Origin: Streptomyces gardneri | GTDB taxonomy: Bacteria > Actinomycetota > Actinomycetes > Streptomycetales > Streptomycetaceae | NCBI RefSeq assembly: GCF_006539185.1 | Contig: NZ_BJMN01000022.1 | Coordinates: forward strand, 116,122-180,121 | Reading direction: 5' to 3' | Length of the DNA: 64,000 nucleotides | Shown here: piece by piece, positions 49,166 through 57,248 of the stretch | How positions within the stretch are numbered: the first letter of the stretch is position 1 | Layout: every line of letters begins with the position of its first letter | Notes under the pieces: model-generated | What the model was told of the DNA's origin: nothing | The model's database searches: none | The model's input: the letters and a program-made list of their open reading frames with translations, nothing else | Made by a program: the position numbers and the translations under genes

Positions 49166-50413
49166 TCACGCCCCGCGATGCCTGAGGTTGACGACCCAGG
49201 CCTTGGCCATGACCACGGGGTTCAGGAACCGGAGCGGGCCGATCAGGCGGGACGCGAACAGGTGCATGTGCCGGGCCAGCGACTCGTCGCGCGCCGCAGC
49301 CGAGAAGATCAGCCGTTCCACGGGGTTGAACGGCCGGGCCTTGGCGAAGTCGATCGCCAGCTTCTGGTGGCCGGTCAGCCGGCGCCGGTGTCCGCGGGCG
49401 TACGCCGCGAGCGACCGGTCGAGATCGCCTGTGCCGGTCGCGGCCGGCGCGATCGCCTCGGCCAGCCACTTCGCGGACTCCAGGGCCCACCCGCAGCCCA
49501 CTCCCCACAGGGGGTCGCTCGTCAGGGCGGCGTCGCCGATGAGCGCGACGCCCGGTGCGGTGGGCCGGCGACTGCGGAGGGGGTGGTCGACCATGCCGAT
49601 GATCTTCGTGACACGCTCGGCGGAGTCGATCGGAGGCGCCTCGGGCAGATCGCGGACGAAGGAGAGGAAGCTGCCCTCCAGGTCCGCCCGGAAGGCCGGC
49701 AGCCACTTCTTGTCCGGGACCACGGCCACGACCGTCACCCCGTCGTCGTTCGGGAACGCGTACGCCATGTCGGGTTCGAGGAACCAGGTGTGCGCGATCC
49801 CGTCGCGCAGCGGCAGGTCCCGGAAGTGCGCGAGATACCCGAACCGCGTGTTCTCGTACTCCTGGGACGGCACGTCGGCGAACTTCGCCACGGCCGAGTC
49901 CTTGCCGTCGGCGCCGACGACGAGACGGGCGCGGATCTCGCGCTCGCCCTGCGGTGTCGACGCGCGCACCCCGACCGTGCGCCCGGCCTCGCGGATCAGG
50001 CCGGTCACCTGATGACCGAGGAGCAGGTCCACGCCGGGGGTCTCGGCGGCGCGGGACCTGATCAACGGGTCGAGGGTGCTGCGCCGGACGTTGTAGCCGT
50101 ACGGCAGCGCCGGGCCCGCCGGCGCCGCCTTCGGGTGGATCCAGCCCCAACGGGTGTGCCAGCGGGCCTCGTTGCGCACGGCCCCCGCCTTCTCCAGCTC
50201 GGGGACGAGACCGAGCTCCTCCAGCACCGGATAGGCGTTGGCGGTGAGGGAGTGGGTGCACAGCACCTTGTACGCCGCGGGGTCCGAGCGGCGCTCCAGC
50301 AGGGCGACGCGGACACCGCGCCGGGCGAGCAGGGTCGCCGCGGCGCTGCCGGCGAGGCTGGCTCCGCTGATGACGACGTCGTAGTCGTACACCGCGCTCT
50401 CGGGCTTGGTCAT
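49166..50413 (-). CDS. FAD-dependent oxidoreductase of the geranylgeranyl-reductase/PHBH group
   Basis: A 415-residue flavoprotein. The N-terminal Rossmann motif is VVISGASLAGSAAATLLARRGVRVALLERR (GxSxxG variant). ARLVVGADGKDSAVAKFA is the DG motif, and GVALIGDAALTSDPLWGVGCGWALESAKWLAEAI is the GD motif plus FAD ribityl segment. Such enzymes reduce polyprenyl chains, hydroxylate aromatics or halogenate. No partner gene points to one substrate. The C-terminal helical segment may be membrane-associated. Confidence 0.8.
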   Translation of the reverse strand: MTKPESAVYDYDVVISGASLAGSAAATLLARRGVRVALLERRSDPAAYKVLCTHSLTANAYPVLEELGLVPELEKAGAVRNEARWHTRWGWIHPKAAPAGPALPYGYNVRRSTLDPLIRSRAAETPGVDLLLGHQVTGLIREAGRTVGVRASTPQGEREIRARLVVGADGKDSAVAKFADVPSQEYENTRFGYLAHFRDLPLRDGIAHTWFLEPDMAYAFPNDDGVTVVAVVPDKKWLPAFRADLEGSFLSFVRDLPEAPPIDSAERVTKIIGMVDHPLRSRRPTAPGVALIGDAALTSDPLWGVGCGWALESAKWLAEAIAPAATGTGDLDRSLAAYARGHRRRLTGHQKLAIDFAKARPFNPVERLIFSAAARDESLARHMHLFASRLIGPLRFLNPVVMAKAWVVNLRHRGA

Positions 50414-50520
50414 GCGCCGATCGCTCCCTTCGGGTGCCGTGAGTGGAGTGGCACAGCGCTCATACTGTCAGGCACATGACCAATTGAGCCCCGGGAAGCT
50501 CCTTGGAAACAATCATGGAA

Positions 50521-50538
50521 GCCCTGGAAACCCAGGGC
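50521..50538 (-). terminator. Hairpin downstream of the ricin-domain gene
   Basis: GCCCTGG (50521-50527) pairs with CCAGGGC (50532-50538) over a 4-base loop. It lies 13 bases beyond the stop of the ricin-domain gene. Confidence 0.55.
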
Positions 50539-50550
50539 GCCCGGCAGGCC

Positions 50551-52806
50551 TCAGTTGATGGTCCATTGCTGCAATGCCGAGCCGGTGCCGGGCTGTTGGG
50601 TGACCGCCGCGCCGTTGGTCGTGGCCGCCGCGGTGAGCAGGAGTCCGCTCTTCACGGAGGCGACGGTGTACGCGCCGCTCGCCAGCCGTGTCACGGTCCA
50701 GCGCTGGTTGGCGCCGCCGGTGCAGTTCCACTGGATCACCTTGGCCCCGGCGGTCGTCGAGCCCCCGTCGACGTCGGCGCAGAGCCCCGACTCGGCGTTG
50801 GCGAGCTCGTAGGAGCCGTCGCCGCCGCGGGTGAAGAGCCAGGACTGGTTGGCACCGCCGTTCGGGGTCCAGATGACGAGCTGGGTGCCGGCGGTCGTGC
50901 TGTGGCCGGGGTTGTCCAGGGCCTTTCCGCTCGCGGTGAGCGTGTGGTTGCCGTCGGCGATCACGACGGGGGCCTGCCCGACGGCGGTGAGGGTCAGGGT
51001 CTGCTCGTCCGCCGTCCGCGTCCCGCCCACGGCGTTGCCCGTGGTGTTGGTCCAGGTGCGGGTGGGGGTCGTCTCGGCCAGGCGGTTCGCGGTGCCCGAC
51101 AGGCCGATCACGAGTCCGCTGTAGCGGTTGACCAGGCGGTACGTTCCGTTCGGCGAGCCGTCCGCGGCGGAGGTGCCGGGGATCACGAACCACTGTTGCC
51201 CCACGGCCGGGCCGCCCGCCGGGGCCGGGGTGACCGTCGGCCTGGTGCCCCAGGCGCGACTGCCCGTGGTGGCGGAGTCGACGCCGAGGAGCTGCCCGGT
51301 GGCGGCGTTGGCGATCCGGTGCGAGCCGTCTCCGTTGGCGGTGAAGATCCACGATTCCAGGTCGGCTCCGGTGGCCGCCGGTACGGACGTGGTGGCCGAA
51401 CCGCCGGCGACCTGGGCGAGGACGCGACCGCCCGCGGCGGCGATCCGGTAGGCCTTGCCCGTGTCGACGGGCGCGGCGGGTGCGGAGGAGTCGACGGCGA
51501 GGTTGACGTACTCGCTGGACGATCCGCCCGAGCAGCCGAAGGAGCAGTAGGAGCGGAAGTTCCTGCCGACGATCCCGGATCCGGTCTTGTTCACGCCGTC
51601 GAGGAACCAGCGGTACCACGACGCGTTCCGGTAGCTGCCCGTGTCGCCGAGACGGAACCACTTCTGGGTGGTGAGGTCGTCGGTGGCGTAGATCTCCTGG
51701 GGGGCGTTGCCGCTCTGGTCGACGGCCTGCGGCTCGCCGATGTACAGACCCAGGTGGGCGTTGTAGGTGATGTCCATGACGAACAGGGGTGAGGTGGGGG
51801 GCATCCTGCCCGCCGCGACCTGCTGGCTCACGGTGCCGGAGTTCGCCGGGTCGTACTCGCCCCCGACCGGGGTGTGGCCGCTCGTGTCGGAAGCCGTCAC
51901 CGGCGTCATGTTGCTCTCGCGGCCGCCGACTCCCGGCTCGGTCCAGGCTCCGTCGTACCACTTCTTCCAGGAACCGGGCGCCATCTTCCCGGAGATGGGG
52001 GCGCGCGCCACGTGAGCGTGGAAGGCCTTCCAGCCGCCGCCCTTCTCCACGATCCGCGAGCCGTAGAAGGCGTAGAAGTACCCCGACGCGGTGTCGACGA
52101 ACAGACGCTGGTCGCCGTCGCCGTAGTGGTACGTCTGCTGCGGGAAGGCCGCCGTGTCGCCCCGCCGGGTGCTGAAGGGGGAGGTGATGACGTGGTCCTT
52201 GACGGTCCACGTCCTGCCCTGGTCGGTGGAGACCGCGTAGTCGATGCCGTCGAAGTGGACGCCGTCACCGAAGGGCTGCGGTGTGAACTCGTTGTGGACG
52301 AGGCCGTACCAGTCACCGGTGTCCGGGTCGACCCACACCCCGGCCAGGTCGCAGAAGTTCCGCTGGGAGTAGGACGATCCGGCCGGCGGGTAGGTGGACT
52401 CCAGGCCGGTCGGGCTGTTGTTGCACCGCCACGTCGTGTCGTTGTTCCGGTCGTTGGCGTTCGCCGGGTTCACGGCGTCGCTGATGGCACTCGACCGGAC
52501 GGCGGTGTCGAAGTTCGTCCCGGTGAAGAAGTTCCACCTGCGCTGCTGCGTCGATCCGTAGAGCGCGTGGGCCTGTTGGAAGTAGAAGGTGCCGTCCTTG
52601 TCGATGTAGGTGGAGGCCGGGGTGTCGTCGGGCTGGGACCACGATCCCTTCGCGCCGACGGTGACGCTGTACGTGGCGGCGGTCGCGGACGCCTGCTCCG
52701 GTGCGGCGGCCGGTGCGGGCGCTGTCGCTTCGGCGCCGCTCGCGGCCATCGCGAGGGCGACGGCGGCGACGACCGTACCGATCATGCTTCTTCGAGGAGT
52801 TGACAT
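50551..52806 (-). CDS. Secreted protein with a beta-propeller-like region and C-terminal ricin-type lectin repeats
   Basis: A 751-residue exported protein. Residues 1-30 are a signal peptide (RRSMIGTVVAAVALAMAASGAEA). Residues about 45-430 contain repeated W/D-rich strands with sialidase-like Asp-box character (YAVSTDQGRTWTVKDH). The C-terminal 300 residues hold ricin-B-type QxW repeats (GANQSWLFTRGGDGSYELAN, GANQRWTVTRL, SALQQWTIN). Similar proteins bind or cleave plant or microbial glycans. No catalytic residues can be assigned with certainty. The ATG at 52806 follows CAGGAG. It is monocistronic. Confidence 0.75.
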   Translation of the reverse strand: MSTPRRSMIGTVVAAVALAMAASGAEATAPAPAAAPEQASATAATYSVTVGAKGSWSQPDDTPASTYIDKDGTFYFQQAHALYGSTQQRRWNFFTGTNFDTAVRSSAISDAVNPANANDRNNDTTWRCNNSPTGLESTYPPAGSSYSQRNFCDLAGVWVDPDTGDWYGLVHNEFTPQPFGDGVHFDGIDYAVSTDQGRTWTVKDHVITSPFSTRRGDTAAFPQQTYHYGDGDQRLFVDTASGYFYAFYGSRIVEKGGGWKAFHAHVARAPISGKMAPGSWKKWYDGAWTEPGVGGRESNMTPVTASDTSGHTPVGGEYDPANSGTVSQQVAAGRMPPTSPLFVMDITYNAHLGLYIGEPQAVDQSGNAPQEIYATDDLTTQKWFRLGDTGSYRNASWYRWFLDGVNKTGSGIVGRNFRSYCSFGCSGGSSSEYVNLAVDSSAPAAPVDTGKAYRIAAAGGRVLAQVAGGSATTSVPAATGADLESWIFTANGDGSHRIANAATGQLLGVDSATTGSRAWGTRPTVTPAPAGGPAVGQQWFVIPGTSAADGSPNGTYRLVNRYSGLVIGLSGTANRLAETTPTRTWTNTTGNAVGGTRTADEQTLTLTAVGQAPVVIADGNHTLTASGKALDNPGHSTTAGTQLVIWTPNGGANQSWLFTRGGDGSYELANAESGLCADVDGGSTTAGAKVIQWNCTGGANQRWTVTRLASGAYTVASVKSGLLLTAAATTNGAAVTQQPGTGSALQQWTIN

Positions 52807-52965
52807 GGGGGGACTCCTGACTGGTCTCCGTGCGCGGCCCTTCCGGGCGGCTGGATACACAGAAGCGCGCCGCACGGGCCGTGCACATGGACACGCGACC
52901 GCGGCGCTTGGACTTTGTGTCCGGCGCGACGGAGTCGGGTCAGGAGGGAGGGCGGAAGGCCGGGG

Positions 52966-53547
52966 CTACGCCTGCCGCAGCCGGGCCAGCTCCACCTCGA
53001 CGGCGTCCGCCATCAGCGTCCGCGCGTGGTCGATCGTCAGGCCGCCGCTCAGCCAGCGCATGCTCAGGCCCTCCAGCAGGGCCGTGAGCCGTTCGGCGGA
53101 CGCGGCGAGCCCGACCGCCGGCGCCAGGGGCTCCACCTGGCCGAGGAGTCCGGCCACCTCCTGCACCCACGCCAGGGTCGCCCGCGCGAGGTCCTCGCGC
53201 AGGACCGGGTCGAAGACGGCGCTGGCCCGGAGCTCGCCCCAGGCCGTGCTGTTCTCCCGTACCTCCGGGGTGTCCTGGAGCTCCAGGATCAGCACCTGGT
53301 CGAGCTCCTCGCGGGGGGTCAGCGGCTCCGCCGCCTCGTCCTGCGCCGCGGTGTACCGCTCGGCACGGCTGTTGATGAACTCCAGCGTGTGGCGCAGGAT
53401 TCCGGTGCGGTCCTTGAAGTGGTAGTAGATCAGACCGGTGGAGACCCCGGCCTCTTCGGCGAGTTCCTCCACGCGGAGCCCGCGGACCCCGCGCCGGGCG
53501 ATGACCCGGGCGGCCGCTTCCAGGATCTGAGTACTACGAGATGCCAT
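52966..53547 (-). CDS. TetR-family transcriptional regulator
   Basis: A 193-residue TetR protein. The HTH is QILEAAARVIARRGVRGLRVEELAEEAGVSTGLIYYHFKDRTGILRHTLEFIN. The C-terminal ligand domain resembles the BetI-like TetR_C group. The ATG at 53547 starts the conserved N-terminus without a ribosome site; TAGGGT lies eight bases upstream, so it may be leaderless. Its nearest candidate targets are the TGACTGAA-type palindromes between the kinase and agmatine deiminase genes, 1.7 kb away. The link is inferred from position only. Confidence 0.8.
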   Translation of the reverse strand: MASRSTQILEAAARVIARRGVRGLRVEELAEEAGVSTGLIYYHFKDRTGILRHTLEFINSRAERYTAAQDEAAEPLTPREELDQVLILELQDTPEVRENSTAWGELRASAVFDPVLREDLARATLAWVQEVAGLLGQVEPLAPAVGLAASAERLTALLEGLSMRWLSGGLTIDHARTLMADAVEVELARLRQA

Positions 53548-53638
53548 GTCACGAACCCTATCCGGACCGCCGGGCGGCACCCACGCCCGGCCCGGCCGCC
53601 GGCGGTCACGACCGCCACCGCCGCCGCCACCGCCCAGG

Positions 53639-55210
53639 TCAGCCGTTCCGCCGGTACTGGCTCAGCACGACCGTGACGGGCCCGGTGCCGGAGCCACCCT
53701 CGACGAGTCGCGCCACGACGAGCCGCTCGCCGTCGGCGCTGCGCACGCAGAACGGCCGCTCGTCGGCGAGCTCGTCGAACGGCAGGCTCGTCACCGGCTC
53801 CGCGTCGACCCCGCGCTCGCAGTCGGCCGGGCCGAGCGCGTACCCCGAGGCGACGAAGGCGTCGGCGTCCTCCGGGAGCACGAACCCGCTCTTGTCCCGG
53901 GCGAGATACCAGACGGCGGTCTCGGCGGGCGCGACCTTCCCGGTGCCGAGGTCGAACTCGTAGCCGTCGTCCGGAGCGGTCAGTTCCACGTCCGCGTAGC
54001 CCGGCGTGTACTCGGCGGCCCGCCCGCCTCGGTCCGGATCGGTCGTCAGCCAGTACGCGACGCCGGCCGCCGCCACAAGACCGGCGACGATGGCGGCGCC
54101 GCCGGCCACCGGAGCCGTACGACCACGACGCCGGCCCCGCCGCGCGGCCGATCCGCCCTTCCGTGCGGGTTCCACATCCCGCTCCGCGGCCGATCCGCCC
54201 GGCACACCGCCGCCCAGCGCACCCCCGCCCAGCGAACCGCCGTCCGTCGCGACCCGTTCCGTGGGCACGTGGACGGCGGGCGCCGCCGCCCGCGTGGGGC
54301 TGTCGTGCGGCGCGTACCCGCCACCGAGCACGGGCGGCCGGTGCCCGCCGGAGGGCCGGAGCCCGCCGAGGTCCTGGCCGGGGCCGACGGCGGCGATCAG
54401 CTCCGCCGGGGTGGGGCGGCGCTCCGGGGACTTGGCCAGGCAGTACCCGATGAGCTCGCGCAGCTCCGCCGGTACGCGCGAGAGGTCGGCGGGCTCGTGG
54501 ACCACGCGGTAGAGGGCCGCAGACTCGGGCCCCGCCCCGAACGGCAGGACGCCGCCGGCCACGTACGCGGCCGTGGCGCCGAGCGCGAAGACGTCCGTCG
54601 CGGGCGTCACAGCGTGTCCGAGGGCCTGCTCGGGAGCCATGAACGCGGCGGTGCCGATCCGCAGGCCGGTGCCGGTGAGCCCGGTGGAGTCGGCCGCACG
54701 CGCGATGCCGAAGTCGATGACGCGCGGGCCGTCCTCGGCGATCAGGACGTTGGCGGGCTTGAGGTCGCGGTGGATCACGCCCGCCCCGTGGATGACCTGC
54801 AGGGCCTCGGCGATCCCGGCGACCAGGCGCAGCACCTCGGGCGCCGGCAGCGGGCCGTGGCGCTCGACCACCTGCTGGAGCGAGGGGCCGGGGACGTAGG
54901 CGGTGGCCAGCCAGGGGACGACGTCGTCCGGACCGGCGTCCACCACCTGCGCGGTGAACAGGCCGTGGATGCGGCGCGCGCTCTCGACCTCCTGGGCGAA
55001 CCGCCGCCGGAACTCCGGGTCGGCGGCGAAGTCCTCGCGCACCGCCTTCAGGGCGATGGGCCGGCCGCCCGGGGTGTGGGCGAGGTAGACGACGCCCATG
55101 CCGCCCGAGCCGAGCCGGGCGTGGACCCGGTAGCCGCCGATCTCGTGGGGGTCGTCGGGCTTCAGCGGCAGGTGGGCCGGCTGGACCACGGGTGGCAGAG
55201 GGGAGGGCAT
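53639..55210 (-). CDS. Membrane-anchored serine/threonine protein kinase
   Basis: A 523-residue Hanks-type kinase. The glycine loop is LGSGGMGVVYLA, the ATP lysine is in IALKAV, the catalytic loop is IHRDLKPANVL, the Mg loop is IDFGIA and the P+1 region is GTAAFMAPEQAL. A Gly/Pro/Ala linker leads to one transmembrane helix (GGAAIVAGLVAAAGVAYWL, around residue 400). A 100-residue extracellular domain with two cysteines follows. It is divergent from the agmatine deiminase gene. A two-mismatch copy of the TetR-type site lies 75 bp upstream, so expression may be tied to that regulon. Confidence 0.9.
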   Translation of the reverse strand: MPSPLPPVVQPAHLPLKPDDPHEIGGYRVHARLGSGGMGVVYLAHTPGGRPIALKAVREDFAADPEFRRRFAQEVESARRIHGLFTAQVVDAGPDDVVPWLATAYVPGPSLQQVVERHGPLPAPEVLRLVAGIAEALQVIHGAGVIHRDLKPANVLIAEDGPRVIDFGIARAADSTGLTGTGLRIGTAAFMAPEQALGHAVTPATDVFALGATAAYVAGGVLPFGAGPESAALYRVVHEPADLSRVPAELRELIGYCLAKSPERRPTPAELIAAVGPGQDLGGLRPSGGHRPPVLGGGYAPHDSPTRAAAPAVHVPTERVATDGGSLGGGALGGGVPGGSAAERDVEPARKGGSAARRGRRRGRTAPVAGGAAIVAGLVAAAGVAYWLTTDPDRGGRAAEYTPGYADVELTAPDDGYEFDLGTGKVAPAETAVWYLARDKSGFVLPEDADAFVASGYALGPADCERGVDAEPVTSLPFDELADERPFCVRSADGERLVVARLVEGGSGTGPVTVVLSQYRRNG

Positions 55211-55284
55211 GGGCGGCTCTTTCGGCGGTACGGAACGGCAGGGCCGATGGGGTGCACGGCGCTCCCCGCGCCGAGAGTGCCTCT

Positions 55285-55302
55285 TAACTAAAGTTTCAGT
55301 CA
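55285..55302. promoter_or_regulatory. TetR-type operator upstream of the kinase gene
   Basis: TAACTAAAGTTTCAGTCA matches TGACTGAA-N2-TTCAGTCA at 14 of 16 defined positions. The right half is perfect. It lies 75 bp upstream of the kinase start. Confidence 0.5.
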
Positions 55303-55376
55303 ATATCGACACCAACCCTACAGCGAGCCTCACGGGGCCCCCGCCGGACCCTCTCCCCGACCCCTTCCCCGATATT

Positions 55377-55394
55377 TGACTGAAAATCCAGTCA
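55377..55394. promoter_or_regulatory. TetR-type operator upstream of the agmatine deiminase gene
   Basis: TGACTGAAAATCCAGTCA matches the palindrome TGACTGAA-N2-TTCAGTCA with one mismatch. It lies about 170 bp upstream of the deiminase start and corresponds to the exact 7-2-7 copy at 42011-42026. Confidence 0.6.
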
Positions 55395-55561
55395 GTGTCA
55401 CAGTGTCATCACGGCCACCCCCACTCACGCCGTCGCGCCGCCGCCTCCACGCGGCCGCCGCACGCGTGAAGCCAAGGCCCGCGATTCCGTCACCACGCCG
55501 CGTCCCCGCAACCCCACGGCCGCCGCCGGATACTCTCGCCAGCCCACGATCGGAGCACTCT

Positions 55562-56725
55562 GTGTCCCCCTTCCTCCCCACCCGTCGCACCGCCCTGCGC
55601 GCCTTCGCCGGCATCGGCGCCGCCCTCGGCCTCGGCGCCACCGCCTGCGGCCCGGAAGACCCCACGCTCGGCGGCACGGCCGGCACCCCCTCGCGCACCC
55701 CCTCCGCCGGTGGGGAGCGCCACTTCGGCGCCGAGTGGGACAGCCACACCCGGACGTTCATGTCCTGGCCGGCCCTCGCCTCCGTCTGGGAGGACGACCT
55801 GCCCTACGTGCGGGAGGACATCGCCCGCATCGCGCGCGCGATCGGGGAGTACGAGGAGGTCGTGATGATGGCCCGCCCGGAGCAGGTGGCCGCGGCGCAG
55901 CGGGCCTGCGGCAGGCAGGTCGAGGTCATCCCGCTCGCCGTCGACGACCTGTGGGCCCGCGACACCGTGCCCGTCTTCGTCGAGGACGACGGCAAGCTCC
56001 TCGGGGTCGACTTCAACTTCAACGGCTGGGGCAACAAGCAGGAACACACCAACGACGCGCAGGTCGGCCGCAAGCTGCTCGCGCGCTACGGCATTCCCCG
56101 CGAGCAGGCACCGCTCGTCGCCGAGGGCGGCTCCTTCGAGACCGACGGCGAGGGCACCCTGCTCGTCACGGAGAGCTCGATCGTCAACGACAACCGCAAC
56201 CGCGGGAAGAGCCGGGACCAGATCGAGGACGAGCTGATCGAGACCCTCGGCGTGGAGAAGGTGGTCTGGCTCGCGGGCGTCCGCGGCGAGGACATCACGG
56301 ACGCGCACGTGGACAGCCTCGTACGGTTCACCGCGCCCGGCGTGGTCCTGCTCGACCAGGCGTTCCCCGGCACTCCCGCGGACTCCTGGTCCCGCTCGGC
56401 CGACCAGGCCCGCGCGGTGCTGAGCAAGGCGACCGACGCGCGGGGCCGGCGCTTCGAGATCGTCGACCTGCCGCAGCCCGACCTGGACAGGATCACCGGC
56501 GAGGGCGACGACTTCGTGTCCACCTACGCGAACTTCTACGTCGCCAACGACTCGGTCTTCATGCCGAAGTTCGGCGACAAGAAGGCCGACGCCCGGGCGA
56601 AGGCCATCCTGGGCGAGCACTTCCCCGACCGGGACGTCGTCCAGCTGCAGATCGACACCATCGCCTCCGGCGGTGGCGGGATCCACTGCGCCACGCACGA
56701 CCAGCCCGGCAAGCCCGCGGCCTGA
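55562..56725 (+). CDS. Agmatine deiminase-family protein exported as a Tat lipoprotein
   Basis: A 387-residue porphyromonas-type peptidylarginine deiminase/agmatine deiminase. The N-terminus has a twin-arginine motif (Arg8-Arg9, TRRTALRAF), a hydrophobic core and a lipobox (LGATAC, Cys29), so it should be anchored outside the membrane. Catalytic-domain segments are DDLWARDTVPVFVEDDGKLLGVDFNFNGWGNK, EGGSFETDGEGTLLVTESSIVNDNRN, GVRGEDITDAHVDSLVRF and the C-terminal GGGGIHCATHDQP with the nucleophilic Cys. The expected reaction is agmatine to N-carbamoylputrescine plus ammonia. The GTG at 55562 begins the Tat signal. Confidence 0.85.
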   Translation: MSPFLPTRRTALRAFAGIGAALGLGATACGPEDPTLGGTAGTPSRTPSAGGERHFGAEWDSHTRTFMSWPALASVWEDDLPYVREDIARIARAIGEYEEVVMMARPEQVAAAQRACGRQVEVIPLAVDDLWARDTVPVFVEDDGKLLGVDFNFNGWGNKQEHTNDAQVGRKLLARYGIPREQAPLVAEGGSFETDGEGTLLVTESSIVNDNRNRGKSRDQIEDELIETLGVEKVVWLAGVRGEDITDAHVDSLVRFTAPGVVLLDQAFPGTPADSWSRSADQARAVLSKATDARGRRFEIVDLPQPDLDRITGEGDDFVSTYANFYVANDSVFMPKFGDKKADARAKAILGEHFPDRDVVQLQIDTIASGGGGIHCATHDQPGKPAA

Positions 56726-56805
56726 CCGCCGCGGGGGCACGTGCTACCGGCCCGCCCGTCGCTCCCCCGCACTCGCACGGCGCCGGGGGATCTAGAGTGC
56801 GGTAC

Positions 56806-57201
56806 ATGCCGTCGTACAGCATTGGCCAGGCAGCGAGACTGCTCGGAGTGAGCTCGGAGACCGTCCGCCGGTGGGCCGACGGCGGACGCCTGCGCATGGA
56901 CCGGGACGGTTCGGGCAACCGCGTGATCGACGGGGTGGGCCTGGCGGCCTTCGCCAAGGAGCGGGGCGCCGGTCTGCACGCCGTGCCGGAGGACGTGCCG
57001 ACCTCCGTACGCAACGCCTTCGTGGGGATCGTGACGGCGGTTCGCGTCGACGACGTGGCCGCGCAGGTCGAGGTCCAGTCCGGGCCGCACCGGCTGGTCT
57101 CCCTCGTGACGCGGGAGGCCGTGGAGGAGCTGGGCCTGGACGTCGGCGTCACCGTCACGGCACGGGTCAAGTCGACCAACGTCCACGTCGATCTGCCCTG
57201 A
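56806..57201 (+). CDS. Molbindin-type TOBE-domain protein with N-terminal MerR-like HTH
   Basis: A 131-residue protein. Residues 3-50 form an excisionase/MerR-type HTH (YSIGQAARLLGVSSETVRRWADGGRLRMDRDGSGNRVIDG). Residues 65-131 are a molybdate-binding TOBE domain (RNAFVGIVTAVRVDDVAAQVEVQSGPHRLVSLVTREAVEELGLDVGVTVTARVKSTNVHV). Such proteins sense or store molybdate. TAGAGT (56793-56798) ends seven bases before the ATG, indicating leaderless translation. A molybdopterin-domain protein is encoded 2 kb downstream. Confidence 0.85.
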   Translation: MPSYSIGQAARLLGVSSETVRRWADGGRLRMDRDGSGNRVIDGVGLAAFAKERGAGLHAVPEDVPTSVRNAFVGIVTAVRVDDVAAQVEVQSGPHRLVSLVTREAVEELGLDVGVTVTARVKSTNVHVDLP

Positions 57202-57248
57202 CCGAGCGGTCCTCTGCGCCGGGCGGTGCTCTCAGCGGAGCGGTCCTC

